A DNA stretch of 64,000 bases from the NCBI RefSeq assembly GCF_905220565.1, contig NC_059396.1:16861206-16925205 (forward strand), read 5' to 3'. Below are positions 46,382 to 56,436 of the stretch, piece after piece (positions within the stretch are counted from its first letter, which is position 1; every line of letters begins with the position of its first letter). The translations under genes were made by a program, and so were the position numbers. The notes under the pieces were generated by a model. The model was not told where the DNA came from. It ran no database searches and saw only the letters and a list, made by a program, of their open reading frames with translations. This stretch comes from Melitaea cinxia (lineage: Eukaryota > Arthropoda > Insecta > Lepidoptera > Nymphalidae).

Positions 46382-47168
46382 TTACCTTATTTTTTAAATT
46401 AAATTTTATTTTCTAGATTTTATTTTTTGTCATTTAGTTTTTACACATTGAATAATATTATTTTACAAATAACAAATAAATGAATAAATAAACTTAGTTC
46501 TTAGTAGTTGTACTTAGTTCTACTACTATAACATAACTACCGAAAATTAACCAAATGTGTATGAATCCACTTGACAAATACACTCAAAAACAATTATAGT
46601 GAGTTTATTATATATTTACAGTTTTAATTTGTATTAATTGGAAAGTATCAAAAATAACGAGCCGTGGACAGTAAAAACAAAAAACGATGGTAATATTCCC
46701 AATAAAAAACTCGTACCTAGAATTTAATAACAGCATTATGAATAAACGAACAGTACGGTTATAATGATGGCAGTTTCGAATATTTTGATGTCTATAATCA
46801 ATAAGGCTTGTTAATTTGAGACCTGCCCGAGTCTGAACGTTTCTATAGCAACGATCCCTTTGCTGGAGTTTCCCAGGGCCATTTTCAGATGATGAATTTA
46901 GACATCACAGCAGACAACCGACTAGACTATCTTAAATAATATTTTTCGTCTGCGAGACGGATTTCACTTGTTTTGACGTATAGAAGTGTTTTTCGTGATT
47001 TTAATAATTTTTACTTTTAGAACTATTTTTCAACTACAATAAGGAATAACTTTTAGCTCTGCTAGCTATATGCTCTAAATTATTGAAATTACCTGAATCA
47101 TTAAAATAATCGTTAATATGTATATATAATAATTATATGTAAGTAGGTTTTAAAAAAATAAATTTATA
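46382..47168. other. AT-rich sequence, no gene seen
   Basis: A less biased patch at 46820-46925 is unrecognised. Confidence 0.45.
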
Positions 47169-47179
47169 TTAATGCGATG

Positions 47180-47314
47180 CGCACCTATTTAGACTTTAAC
47201 ATCACATTGCTGGACATGGGTTTCTTTTTTCAAATATCCATCCCAAGCGGGAATCGAACCCGTAAACGGTCGGTGTTTTATGCGACTACTCTCACCACTA
47301 CACCACAGCGGTTG
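47180..47314 (-). mobile_element. tRNA-derived SINE, 135 bp, with 11-bp target duplication
   Basis: Flanked by perfect direct repeats TTAATGCGATG at 47169-47179 and 47315-47325. On the minus strand the head has A-box-like GTGGTGTAGTGGTGAGAG and B-box-like ACGGGTTCGATTCCCGC, followed by a short body ending near CATGTCCAGCAATGTGATG. The cloverleaf is imperfect in the anticodon region, so this is a SINE head rather than a working tRNA gene. The 67-codon frame at 47177-47380 overlaps it and is not a gene. Confidence 0.85.
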
Positions 47315-47325
47315 TTAATGCGATG

Positions 47326-49053
47326 TATATTTTTTTTTATATTATTTTTTTTATATTTTTTTTTTATTGTATTAGGTTAGCTAACAGTTGTTTACCACGA
47401 TTCATAAACGTTTAGCATTTAGAAATAATTCATCACACATAAATGCAACAACCATTTATAGGCTAACACCGTATGCAAAAGTCACAGCTGCGCTTAGTAA
47501 AAACAAAAAGTACCTACATTAAAACTTTATCGATAGGGCCATAATATAGATCAAATAAAAGATTGCATATAAATGTTTTACATCAAGAACAAAAAAAATT
47601 CAACAACTCGTTGTAAACTTAATACTTACACAAATTATGGTTGCATCAGACAATACAATAAATAAGTAATAATCAATTAATATCAAATAAAGTTTCAGAC
47701 TTACATCAAATCACGTCATAATATCATCATTACAATATAACAGTTTCATATCGTAAAAAAAGAACAGCAAAACATAACAACAAGGCACACCTCTTCACGT
47801 TTCACAATTTACAGAAACATAACAAATAATTTAAAAAAAAACTGTAAAACACAATAAATTAAAACTTAAAAAGATCAACAAATCGCATTCCATTAACAAA
47901 AAACTAATATTGCATAAAAATAATCTCACTGGCGGGTAGATGTAAACAGCAGTGACCGAAAGTGCATTATATGCAGACAAAACATGCACTGAAAACGACT
48001 GGATATGGCATGGCACTTCAGAATAACACAATATAATTATAAATATAACTTTTTTTGTTTTTTTTTCCTCTTCTGCTTTTGTTTTTTCCAATTTCAAATT
48101 TCATTTGTTTATCCCGTTACCTTCCCATTCATTACAACAATGAAGATTCATAACTCAAGTGAAAAAAAAGAAACAAAAATGACAATAAAATCAATAAAAA
48201 TTTAAAAAATATTTACATATGAAATGAAATATGAATGAAAATTAATTACAAAACTTAGGGTGGTCCTGAAAACCAGTGTTAGGACTAACAGTCCTAACTT
48301 AAACTGAGGTCACACCTTTTTGTGAGGCATGCTGCGAACTTATATAAAAAATGTCTTAGTTAAATACTTTTAATCGATAAGTTTATATTGTATCTATTTT
48401 TTTGTTTTGTTGTACGTTTGCATCCTCTTTGTATTTTCTCGTCCTTGTTGAAAATTATGTACAATGTGTTTTCTTTTTATATCATTTTAACCTGATGCAG
48501 TGTGTTTTTCACAAATAAATTTATTATTATTATTATTATTATAACTGACAAGGTATGTAATTTATTTATTCATCCTGAATTCATCAATAACTATATCAAA
48601 ATTATATCAAATATATTATATCAAAATTTGTTAAACCAATATGCATAAAAGAATCAAGCGTAGCTGAGAAATAGTTATACTACTAGTACTTTTCTCTTTA
48701 TACTCAAGTACCTAAGCAACTCAAGCTTACAAACGTATGGACATTTAAGTTAATCTAATTTAAAGTTCTTTCTTTTTATTTGTATTACTTAGGTTTAGTT
48801 CATTAGGGAAATAAATTAAAAAGGTTTTTTTATTGTTTATGTAAAATATAACGTCTGAATAGTTATTTATAATTGTTTAATTGTCTTCGTTGTTTGTTTA
48901 AAGTACATTTTATTTACACTAAAAACTATATTTATATCGTTACTATTGAAATAATAATGACGTAAAACTGAACATTTTATGTAATCGTTTGTTACACGCT
49001 AATCTCGAGAGTAATTTATATTATTTGAAATATTATTATATATAGGTGGGAAA
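47326..49053. other. AT-rich sequence, no gene seen
   Basis: Poly(T) at 47330-47370 and (TTA)n at about 48523-48542. Frames at 47831-48205 are A/T-run translations without domains. Confidence 0.5.
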
Positions 49054-49208
49054 GCGTCTTCGGTGCGACAAAGCCAGTTCTGCGGTCACCAACCCGCCCA
49101 GCGTGGTGACTATGGGCAACAAACATAAGTTCGCGCAATTTTTTTTTTGGCGCGAACTTGTAGAGGCCTATGTCCAGCAGTGGACTGCGATAGGCTGAAA
49201 TGATGATA
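49054..49208 (+). mobile_element. RTE-tailed SINE-like retroposon, 3' half
   Basis: It begins GCGTCTTCGGTGCGACAAAG, contains CCCAGCGTGGTGACTATGGG and ends CAGTGGACTGCGATAGGCTG with ATGATGAT. It is a 5'-truncated copy of the 30121-30455 family. Confidence 0.75.
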
Positions 49209-49348
49209 GCTAGGAAAGTTAAGTCATTTCAGTAGTGAGTTTATTGAGAAATTATAGAAAATGTCACAGTACTAAAGATAACACAACACAGTCATCAATT
49301 TTTTGTTAAATTTTACAACATATGTAGTTACGTTCTTTGTATTACTAA

Positions 49349-49565
49349 TCTAAATATATAAAAATGAATTTTTGTATGTCATGATCTTCAGCAAAGTGTT
49401 GTGCAAAAACAAGCGTAGCAACACGCGCATGGTAAATAAATAAATATAAATAAATAAATATCATATAACATACACACACGGTCGTCTGTTCCTATGGTAA
49501 GCAACTTAATGCTTGTGTTACAGGTAACAGCCGACTGTTATAACTATACAGGATGGTACAGCTAG
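49349..49565 (+). mobile_element. Non-autonomous Helitron interrupted by a SINE fragment
   Basis: It starts TCTAAATATATAAAAATG, contains ATGATCTTCAGCAAAGTGTT and ends GGTACAGCTAG before a T. Between 49435 and 49552 a foreign 118-bp segment interrupts its 3' end. Confidence 0.7.
49435..49552 (-). mobile_element. SINE fragment nested in a Helitron
   Basis: Same family as 7102-7350 and 61404-61626 (ACACACGGTCGTCTGTTCCT, GCTTGTGTTACAGGTAACAG), lacking the tRNA head. It has an (AATA)n-type tail on the left. ATGGTA flanks it at 49429-49434 and 49553-49558, a likely 6-bp target duplication. Confidence 0.7.
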
Positions 49566-49726
49566 TATTGTATAAAATCTAACCAATTACAATAAATAAT
49601 CTGTTTTCCTTTACCTTTAGAATAATCGCTACACGATATAACTTTAGTAGGTAAATAAAAAGGTAGGAGTCTATGAAAATAAAACTTAAAATATCGTTAC
49701 TGATGATTAATATAACAAATTATAAT

Positions 49727-49855
49727 TGCCACCGACCAGATCTACTAAAGATTGTCGGTAGAGGCTGGACGAGGATTACGGAAAACCGGGATGTCTAGCG
49801 TAAACTTGTGAAAACACACCAGTGGACTGCAACAGGCTGAACTGATTGACTAATT
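49727..49855 (+). pseudogene. RTE-clade LINE ORF C-terminal remnant
   Basis: The translation shows a PPTRSTKD stretch, then in another frame IVGRGWTRITENRDV, a stop, and RKLVKTHQWTATG. This order matches the end of RTE-clade polyproteins. The nucleotide tail CAGTGGACTGCAACAGGCTG is close to the tails of the SINE-like elements at 30121 and 49054. Frameshifts and a stop show it is dead. It supports the idea that an RTE lineage in this genome shared its 3' end with those SINEs. Confidence 0.6.
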
Positions 49856-50448
49856 AAGTCGAAAACGAATTTAATTATATTTTATTTTAAATATAGATAA
49901 AAAAAATTGACCTGTCTAGTGTCTGCGCTTACGTTTAATAAGACGTAGGTCTAGTGATTTCACGTAGGACCTCCATTCTCCATGCTGTGGCAAACAGTCT
50001 AGCTTTGTAATCGATTCCTTTGAATTTTGAACAAATTTCACTTCACTGTGAATAGTGTGTACCGTTTTATTAACGTGTTTGAACTTTGTATATATTTTCA
50101 CATATTTTCCCCGGTAATTTAGTTGAACAGTAAATAGGTCACTTGATAGTAGGCGCTCATATGTACCTATTGTAACGCGAGTGCCAAAAATGTATGAGGA
50201 TGTTCAAATTTGTCAATGTGCTATATACAATTGCTTAAATTATTACGCAATAAAGACGAGATAAATAACTTCTTCAAAAGCCTGTTTTTTTTTTAAATAC
50301 TCATATCTTTCTCCATTATATGAACTACACGGATAATAATAATATAGAAGCCTACTCTAAGTTACATTGCTTGGAATATTTTTTACTATGACGATATATT
50401 CTTGCTACGTCACCGAAAAAGAGATTTGTAGGTTTTTAAAAGTTTTTT
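49856..50448. other. AT-rich sequence, no gene seen
   Basis: The 61-codon minus-strand frame at 49916-50101 has no domain. Confidence 0.45.
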
Positions 50449-50600
50449 GAGTGAGAGCTCCTGGGGGAGGGGGACTGGGGATGGGTCGGCAACGCGCTTG
50501 CGAAGCTTCTGGTGTTGCAGACAGACGTCTATAAGATACGGTAATCGCTTACCATCAGGTGAGCAGTGCACTTGTTTGCCGACCTAGTTACATAAAAAAA
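50449..50600 (+). mobile_element. Lepidopteran interspersed retroposon, 5'-truncated
   Basis: It starts GAGTGAGAGCTCCTGGGGGA, contains GGGTCGGCAACGCGCTTGCG and ACGGTAATCGCTTACCATCA and ends with an A-rich tail. Same family as the insert in the BEL element at about 58472-58762. Confidence 0.75.
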
Positions 50601-50895
50601 GAGTATGTACGGATTTTTGGCATTTTTTTCAGGGTGTCTTTAACAAGATAGATTGGATAAATATGACGCAAAATATTCAAGCTAAAATCACTGTATCTAT
50701 GTTAACAAAAATTTTGATTGTCTTAACAAAAACAGTAATAAAGATTGTATAAACAGGAGAAGAAGATAAAACTGTAACTCAAAGTTTCTAACTTCGCTAA
50801 GTAAATGTTTCCTTCCTCAGGCAAAGTCCGTATATATAAGAAAAGTTGACAAAGGATTTTACAAATAGCATTCAATATCAAAAACTACTAATAAT

Positions 50896-51200
50896 AATTG
50901 TGTTTGCTCGCAAACGAAAAAAACCGACTTCAATTACATCGACAAGTAATACAACGTATGTAGACGAAAAAAAAATAACAAACGCACTAGTCGTCACTAC
51001 GATTTTCGAAGGTTTCCCTCGATTTCTCCGGGATTCCATCATCAGATCCTGGCTTCCTTATCACGGTATCACACTTGGGATATCTCCTTTCCAACAAAAA
51101 AAGAATTATCAAAATCGGTTCATAAACGACGAAGCTATTCCCGAACATACATTTAAAAAAAAGGTCGAATTGAATAACCTCCTTTTTGAAGTCGGTTGAA
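50896..51200. repeat. GTTTGC-hairpin repeat family, copy 6
   Basis: It starts AATTGTGTTTGCTCGCAAAC and ends TTTTTGAAGTCGGTTGAA. AACCGACTTCA near the left and TGAAGTCGGTT at the right form a perfect 11-bp inverted repeat. It is the short version without the middle AAATAGTCAAGT block. The 117-codon frame that crosses it is not a gene. Confidence 0.8.
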
Positions 51201-53300
51201 AAGGGAAAGAAGTGTGTTTAGTAACACTGCTTGTCATGTAGGAATTTATAATTACTCATAAATTACGTACGAACAACTTTTTAAATTGTGATTATTGACT
51301 TATTTGCTGGTTCTTCTGAGCATCTTCTTCGTTCTTCGTTCTTCGTTCACGTAGGTCTGATCTTATATTAGTATTACGCAAAGCAGTTTTGATACTTTGT
51401 TGATTAATAGAAAACTTTAAAATTGCTTACAAACTATGCCCGGTATAATATTTTATTTTGATATGATTTCCTACCTAGGTAACCAACCTACTAGGTAACT
51501 AGGTAGGGTAGGAAAGGAAAGTATTTTTATCGAACGATGAAAAACAATTTAACTAAACTTCTTTATAGATAAGACTAGTAGAGTAGCTAAATTATTGATA
51601 TCTGGTTGACATCTTTCAACAAAACACTATCGTAAAGTTTAATACGATAAATATTCATTGAATTAGAAAAGTTTCTTAAAAATATAGGTACCTCGTGATA
51701 ATATAAACAAAATTAAAAAACATTATTACCATAGACTAAGAATTCAACTTTAATAATTTGTAATATATTTTTATCTGATAATAACTTATCGATAGTAAAA
51801 TATTACTTAATAAAAATATACTTATAATTAGTAAGTTATCTAAAGCGAAAGCCTGAGATTCTTTATTATTGCAGCTTGTCAATTACAATGACTCACTCAC
51901 GCCTCAACCCGGAAAACAACAGCAAAACAATAATCGTTACTTTGCGAGAGATAAACGATATACGCGCAAAAGAAAAACAATTTAATTTTTTAAGGCAAGA
52001 AAACGTTAAAATAATCATTATTTTAATTACGTATCTAAAGTGTAGGACTTAACGATATCTCCTTGTAGACGCTCAGACGCTAATTGTAATATATTGATTT
52101 CTTTTTTGCATCATAAATATTAATGACTCATAAAAATGGTTGCTCAATTTCTTATTTCGACCAATGTATTACAAATCATTGATGAAAAAAATCCTACATG
52201 ACTACACGAACAGTCTCGATAAAAAATGTTTGTATTATTATATTTGTCGCTCCATTTAGTTTATTTTTACTAGCCACTGAATCAAATGGAGTAATCTCCA
52301 TTTGATTCAGTTATTGTTTTGCCATTTAGAATGAAAGATTGTGTATTTGAAATTTTGAATATTGATTTAAATAAAGAAATAATAATACACTATTAAGAGA
52401 TGTTTTTATAAGCCAGATAGAATAATAAATAAAGCCTTAAATTAAAAAAATATATAGCGTAGCAGTAGTATAGTTTCAACAGTCAGAGGACGGTTCATAA
52501 GCATTTGTTTGCAAGCTTATCATTCCCCAAAGTAATTTACAAATTAGAAAGATCTCGACATCTCTTTACCGCATCATAAGCTAACAATGATCATTTTTCG
52601 CCTTCATTAATAAAAAAATTCCGAAGCAATTAGAATAATATAGACGCTGTTTTATTTAACTGTTTGAATAAAAAAATCGTTGCTTGGACACTTACAACCT
52701 TCTTTCGTTTCGTTATACTATTTATTTTAAGGAAATTCGTAAGTTTATAACAATTGTAATTTTTCTTTTTCGTTGCTAATTTCGACACAAAAATAATCAG
52801 CATTCTATTTATAATGTACGATAGTATATACCTTTCATTAATAATACATATACATTAGATATTTACTTAATAAACGCGTATTGCCTTGACTACACAATGA
52901 CTGCTCAGTTCGAGGTAAGGTTAACGCACGTTGCAACGTTATTTGCATAGCGTATCACTGATAGCGAATAATTTTATCATTTTAAGACAAAAATGTAGAA
53001 TACAATAGATTACACTTACTCTAGTCGAATGTTTAAATTATCGAAAATCCGGATATTTGGATTTAATTATTCTTTTTACTTCTATCCATTTTATTATTAC
53101 TATTATTAATTTTTTGTTATAATTTCTTAATAGATATTAATATAGGTTTACAATTATTTTTTAATATATTACAAAGAAGTAAAAGATAAGACACATTTTT
53201 GTAAAAAAAAATAGTAACAACATAAACTTATTTATATTTTAAAGGTCAACGTTATTGTTTTTTTTTTTATCTGTAGGTATATTTGAAAATTTTTATATTA
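51201..53300. other. AT-rich sequence, no gene seen
   Basis: Short period-7 repeats (CTTCGTT) at about 51325-51348. A perfect 36-nt hairpin is at 52276-52311. No open frame or repeat family recognised. Confidence 0.5.
52276..52311. repeat. Perfect 16-bp stem hairpin
   Basis: ACTGAATCAAATGGAG and its exact reverse complement are separated by TAAT. It lies in AT-rich DNA with no neighbouring feature. Could be a foldback element end, a cruciform or chance. Confidence 0.85.
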
Positions 53301-53492
53301 CTATAAAAAATATTTCTTCAATAATCAGATCGGATAGTGGTGAATCTGTGCAACTTATTCTGATAATCGAGTCTCCACCGTATATGAATTATCGGAGCGG
53401 ACTGAGTAGTGGGTGGAGGGGAGGCGGTCGGAGTTCGGAGGCCCAGCGCAAATAGCAAACTGCGACTTGGCGTTACTGGTGTACTTCGCAGC

Positions 53493-54911
53493 CAGGGCCG
53501 CACTTGCTTGTCTAGGCGTATTTAGGTTAGATCGATATTTTAAGGGAGACCGATGTGTGGCACATTTTAATCTTTATTCGATTCTGATGTTATGTAAATT
53601 ATAATAAGGATGAATAATTATCGTTTGATTATTCAATACAGATATTTGTAAAATCTTTGCAAGACTAGTTCATAGTATTTTTTTGAACCGGACAACACTA
53701 ATCAAAATACAGAAACTAAAAGATAAACAATAAAATATGTAAATAAAATTTGTAAATAAATATGTAAGTAAAATATGTAAATAATTACTATTTAGGAAGT
53801 AAATCAAATATACTTAGCTTAACAGGCACACAATAAAAAAGTGTAATCCCTCCATTGGCTTAGTGTATAATCACATTGATTAAGTTAATATTGTACCTTG
53901 TAACTTTATTGGATTACTAAGAATACACTTCCATACATTTTTATTTTTATTTTTTTATACATACAAAAGTTTATTAAATTTAAACAAAAAATGTTTAACG
54001 TATAGTAACTATTACAGATATAAATTAAGGATATATGATGTTTAATTGATTAAATGCACTTATCAAAAAAACGAAAATTTTAAAATTGTCCTTGTATAAG
54101 ATAGTATCATTCTCTGTTCAGAATGTAGGCTATAAAACATTGTATTATAATATGCATTAATAAGGAGCCATAATAAAATCAAAATCAAAAAATCTATCTA
54201 AATTTACTCCTCTCGCAGATCAGAAGACGAAGCACGACTACTTATTAACAACCGGTATATGTGTAGATTATATTACCTACAGACTGATTCATACGGAAAT
54301 CGAGAATCGAAATTCTGAGAAACCTTTCGAAGCTCCCTCGAGATTGTTCCTCGAACAGGCCAAGGTCCTCTATCCTGGAGGCAGTCAATGTTCAAAAATT
54401 TCTCAAACGGGAAACAATGTAAATATTCTCGAGACCAATGCTCTGTAGGTAAAATCGTAATATAATAACGAGTGCAAATATTAAACAAGTATCAATACAT
54501 TCTTAATCTGTCTATTTCAACATACTTAATATTTACTTATTTGAAGAGTCAAATAAAAAAAACATTTACGAAATTTTTTGTTCAATATTAATTTTACCGT
54601 AACCTACATCTTACATAATATCTGACTTTTTCGTGAAATCTTATTAAAAAAATATTTGTATTTGGTTATTTAAGCGCCATGAAGTTTAAAAATAGACAAG
54701 TTACTCTTTTTTGCTGAGATAAGTAATAAGCATAATTTTTGACCTGAATAACGCACGAATCGTGAAATACTTCATCTATACGGCATCTAAAATTGATACC
54801 TGTCCTTAGGTAAAGATTTAGGCGAAAAGGCGCGGGGGTAGCGGGCGAGGGGGCCGCGTCTCTTCGCAACGCGCCCACACGATCGTCATGGCTACGCCGA
54901 GTGCGGCCCTG
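53493..54911. other. Possible decayed DNA transposon, low confidence
   Basis: CAGGGCCGCACT at 53493-53504 has an exact inverted copy, AGTGCGGCCCTG, at 54900-54911. The 5'-CAGGG ends resemble hAT-type termini. The flanking 8-mers do not match, the inner bases of the two ends differ, and the 1.4 kb between holds no transposase frame. A GC-rich block at 54820-54960 lies at the right end. Otherwise the stretch is AT-rich and gene-free. Confidence 0.25.
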
Positions 54912-55311
54912 CTTGGCCTTGCAATGGAATGGGGAGGGCATTAAACCCATCTACTTGCACGCTATCAGTTCGCGCTTGCCAACATTTTTGGTGACGCGTT
55001 TTCCGCGTTAATGTTCGCTATAATCCACTTCAGCGTTTTCGAATGGTTATTGTACAGGCGTGTTAGGGAATGTTGGCCTATAAGTTTAGATATTAAAAAT
55101 TATATTATCTTTATTCTACAAAAAACGTAAGATATCCTAATAAAAAAATTGGCCTGTGAATAATAACAATAATATTTTTTTTATTTGACCAAATACTGTA
55201 CAATTTTATAATCCTACCAGCTGATATATTTTATAAGCTTTTACGATCTACGTCAAAAAAACTAAAGATTACATAACGACATTTTATTTCAGTAAAATTT
55301 CTGTAGATATT
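54912..55311. other. No gene seen, left flank of the BEL element
   Basis: A mixed-composition stretch leading into AT-rich DNA. The last five bases, ATATT (55307-55311), are the target duplication of the LTR element. Confidence 0.5.
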
Positions 55312-55539
55312 TGTACGCGCACAAGCAAGCGCGACGACGTCACGGCGACCGGCCTGCGCCGCCGCCGCCTTCACCGCGCCCCACCGTGTCCTTCTTCCCC
55401 CCTCCGGGCCCCCGCGGAGTCGAACTTTGAGCGCGAGACTCGACGCACGTTACTTACTTATTTTAAAATAATTGTCTGTTTAATACGCAATAAAGTTTTT
55501 ATTATTACTAATTTTGTTTTGCTGAATCTATCGCAAACA
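55312..55539 (+). repeat. 5' LTR of the BEL element
   Basis: 228 bp, starting TGTACGCGCACAAGC and ending CTATCGCAAACA. The first 130 bp are CpG-rich, the rest AT-rich with a CAATAAAGTTTTT polyadenylation signal at about 55489-55501. It would hold promoter and transcription start. By eye it matches the 3' LTR at every position. Confidence 0.95.
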
Positions 55540-55542
55540 AAG

Positions 55543-55560
55543 TGGCGACCGTGACAGGAC
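55543..55560 (+). other. Primer-binding site of the BEL element
   Basis: TGGCGACCGTGACAGGAC begins three bases after the 5' LTR. The leading TGG pairs with a tRNA CCA end. From memory of insect tRNAs it is complementary to the 3' end of an arginine tRNA. A tRNA comparison would settle the isoacceptor. Confidence 0.75.
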
Positions 55561-56436
55561 TTACTACAGCCTACAGCAGTCTACAAGGTCATTACAAGAG
55601 GTCATAAGGACATACTTAGTGCTAACGGTCAAGTAAAGGGACTACAACGGACATCAGCTGCTTCGCAACAGGGCCTGGCGGACTATTTCGTACACGATTC
55701 CGGAGGTCAACCTGAGGGAAGTGATCCGTTCTTATTTGTCCTTACTTTTAATTCCGTTTTCCTTTTTTTTTTTTTCTTTTGTGTAAAAAGCGTAGCTATT
55801 TCCTTGGGCATATTATTGAAGTATCTTGCTTTATGCGTACTTTCTCCGCCTGTTAGCTAAAGCTTTACAAAGTGTATATACGCTGTCGCTTGCGCTCATA
55901 TACTATTCTTATTCTTTCGACTCGTAAGCTAAATTATTTTTGAACAATAAAATCGTTGTTATTGAACTAATATTAATGTACTGAATGATTTTGCATTTTA
56001 AATAAAATAATAATTCTTAGCTTATATTACTACTATTAATTTATACTTAAAACTAAAGGTTTTTTATTACTTGCATGAACAATAAGGCTGTCTACTTATC
56101 TGCGTTTGCTATTTTTGTGCTTAATTAATTACCGATTGCTTAAATTAATGCGTTTTAAATTAGATTTTATCATTAAAAATTAATTGTCGTATGCAACAAA
56201 ATTCCCATAGCAGATTATTTTCTACCCGCTTTTTAAAAAATAATTATTTCTTTGTTCCGCATTATTGACGTATTTTGCCGAACATTCCAGGGACTTCGAA
56301 GCAAGTACCTGCCACCTACTCGTGGTGTATTTAGCGTGATCAGCGCTGGCGGAATTGGAACAGCTGCGGCGGGCTACTGCGATAACTGGTTTGAGTGACA
56401 TTTTTACTTTATTTAATTCATTCTTTGTTCTATACA
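55561..56436 (+). other. Untranslated leader of the BEL element
   Basis: About 880 bp between the primer-binding site and the gag start. It has no long frame. Packaging and dimerisation signals would be expected here but cannot be pinpointed. A T-rich tract lies at 55761-55780. Confidence 0.6.

Noticed and set aside
47200..47314. A tRNA gene
   Set aside because: The promoter boxes are good but the anticodon region does not fold, there is a body downstream, and 11-bp target duplications flank the unit; it is a SINE.
50846..51199. 117-codon plus-strand frame
   Set aside because: It lies almost entirely within a copy of the hairpin repeat; other copies have stops in this frame.
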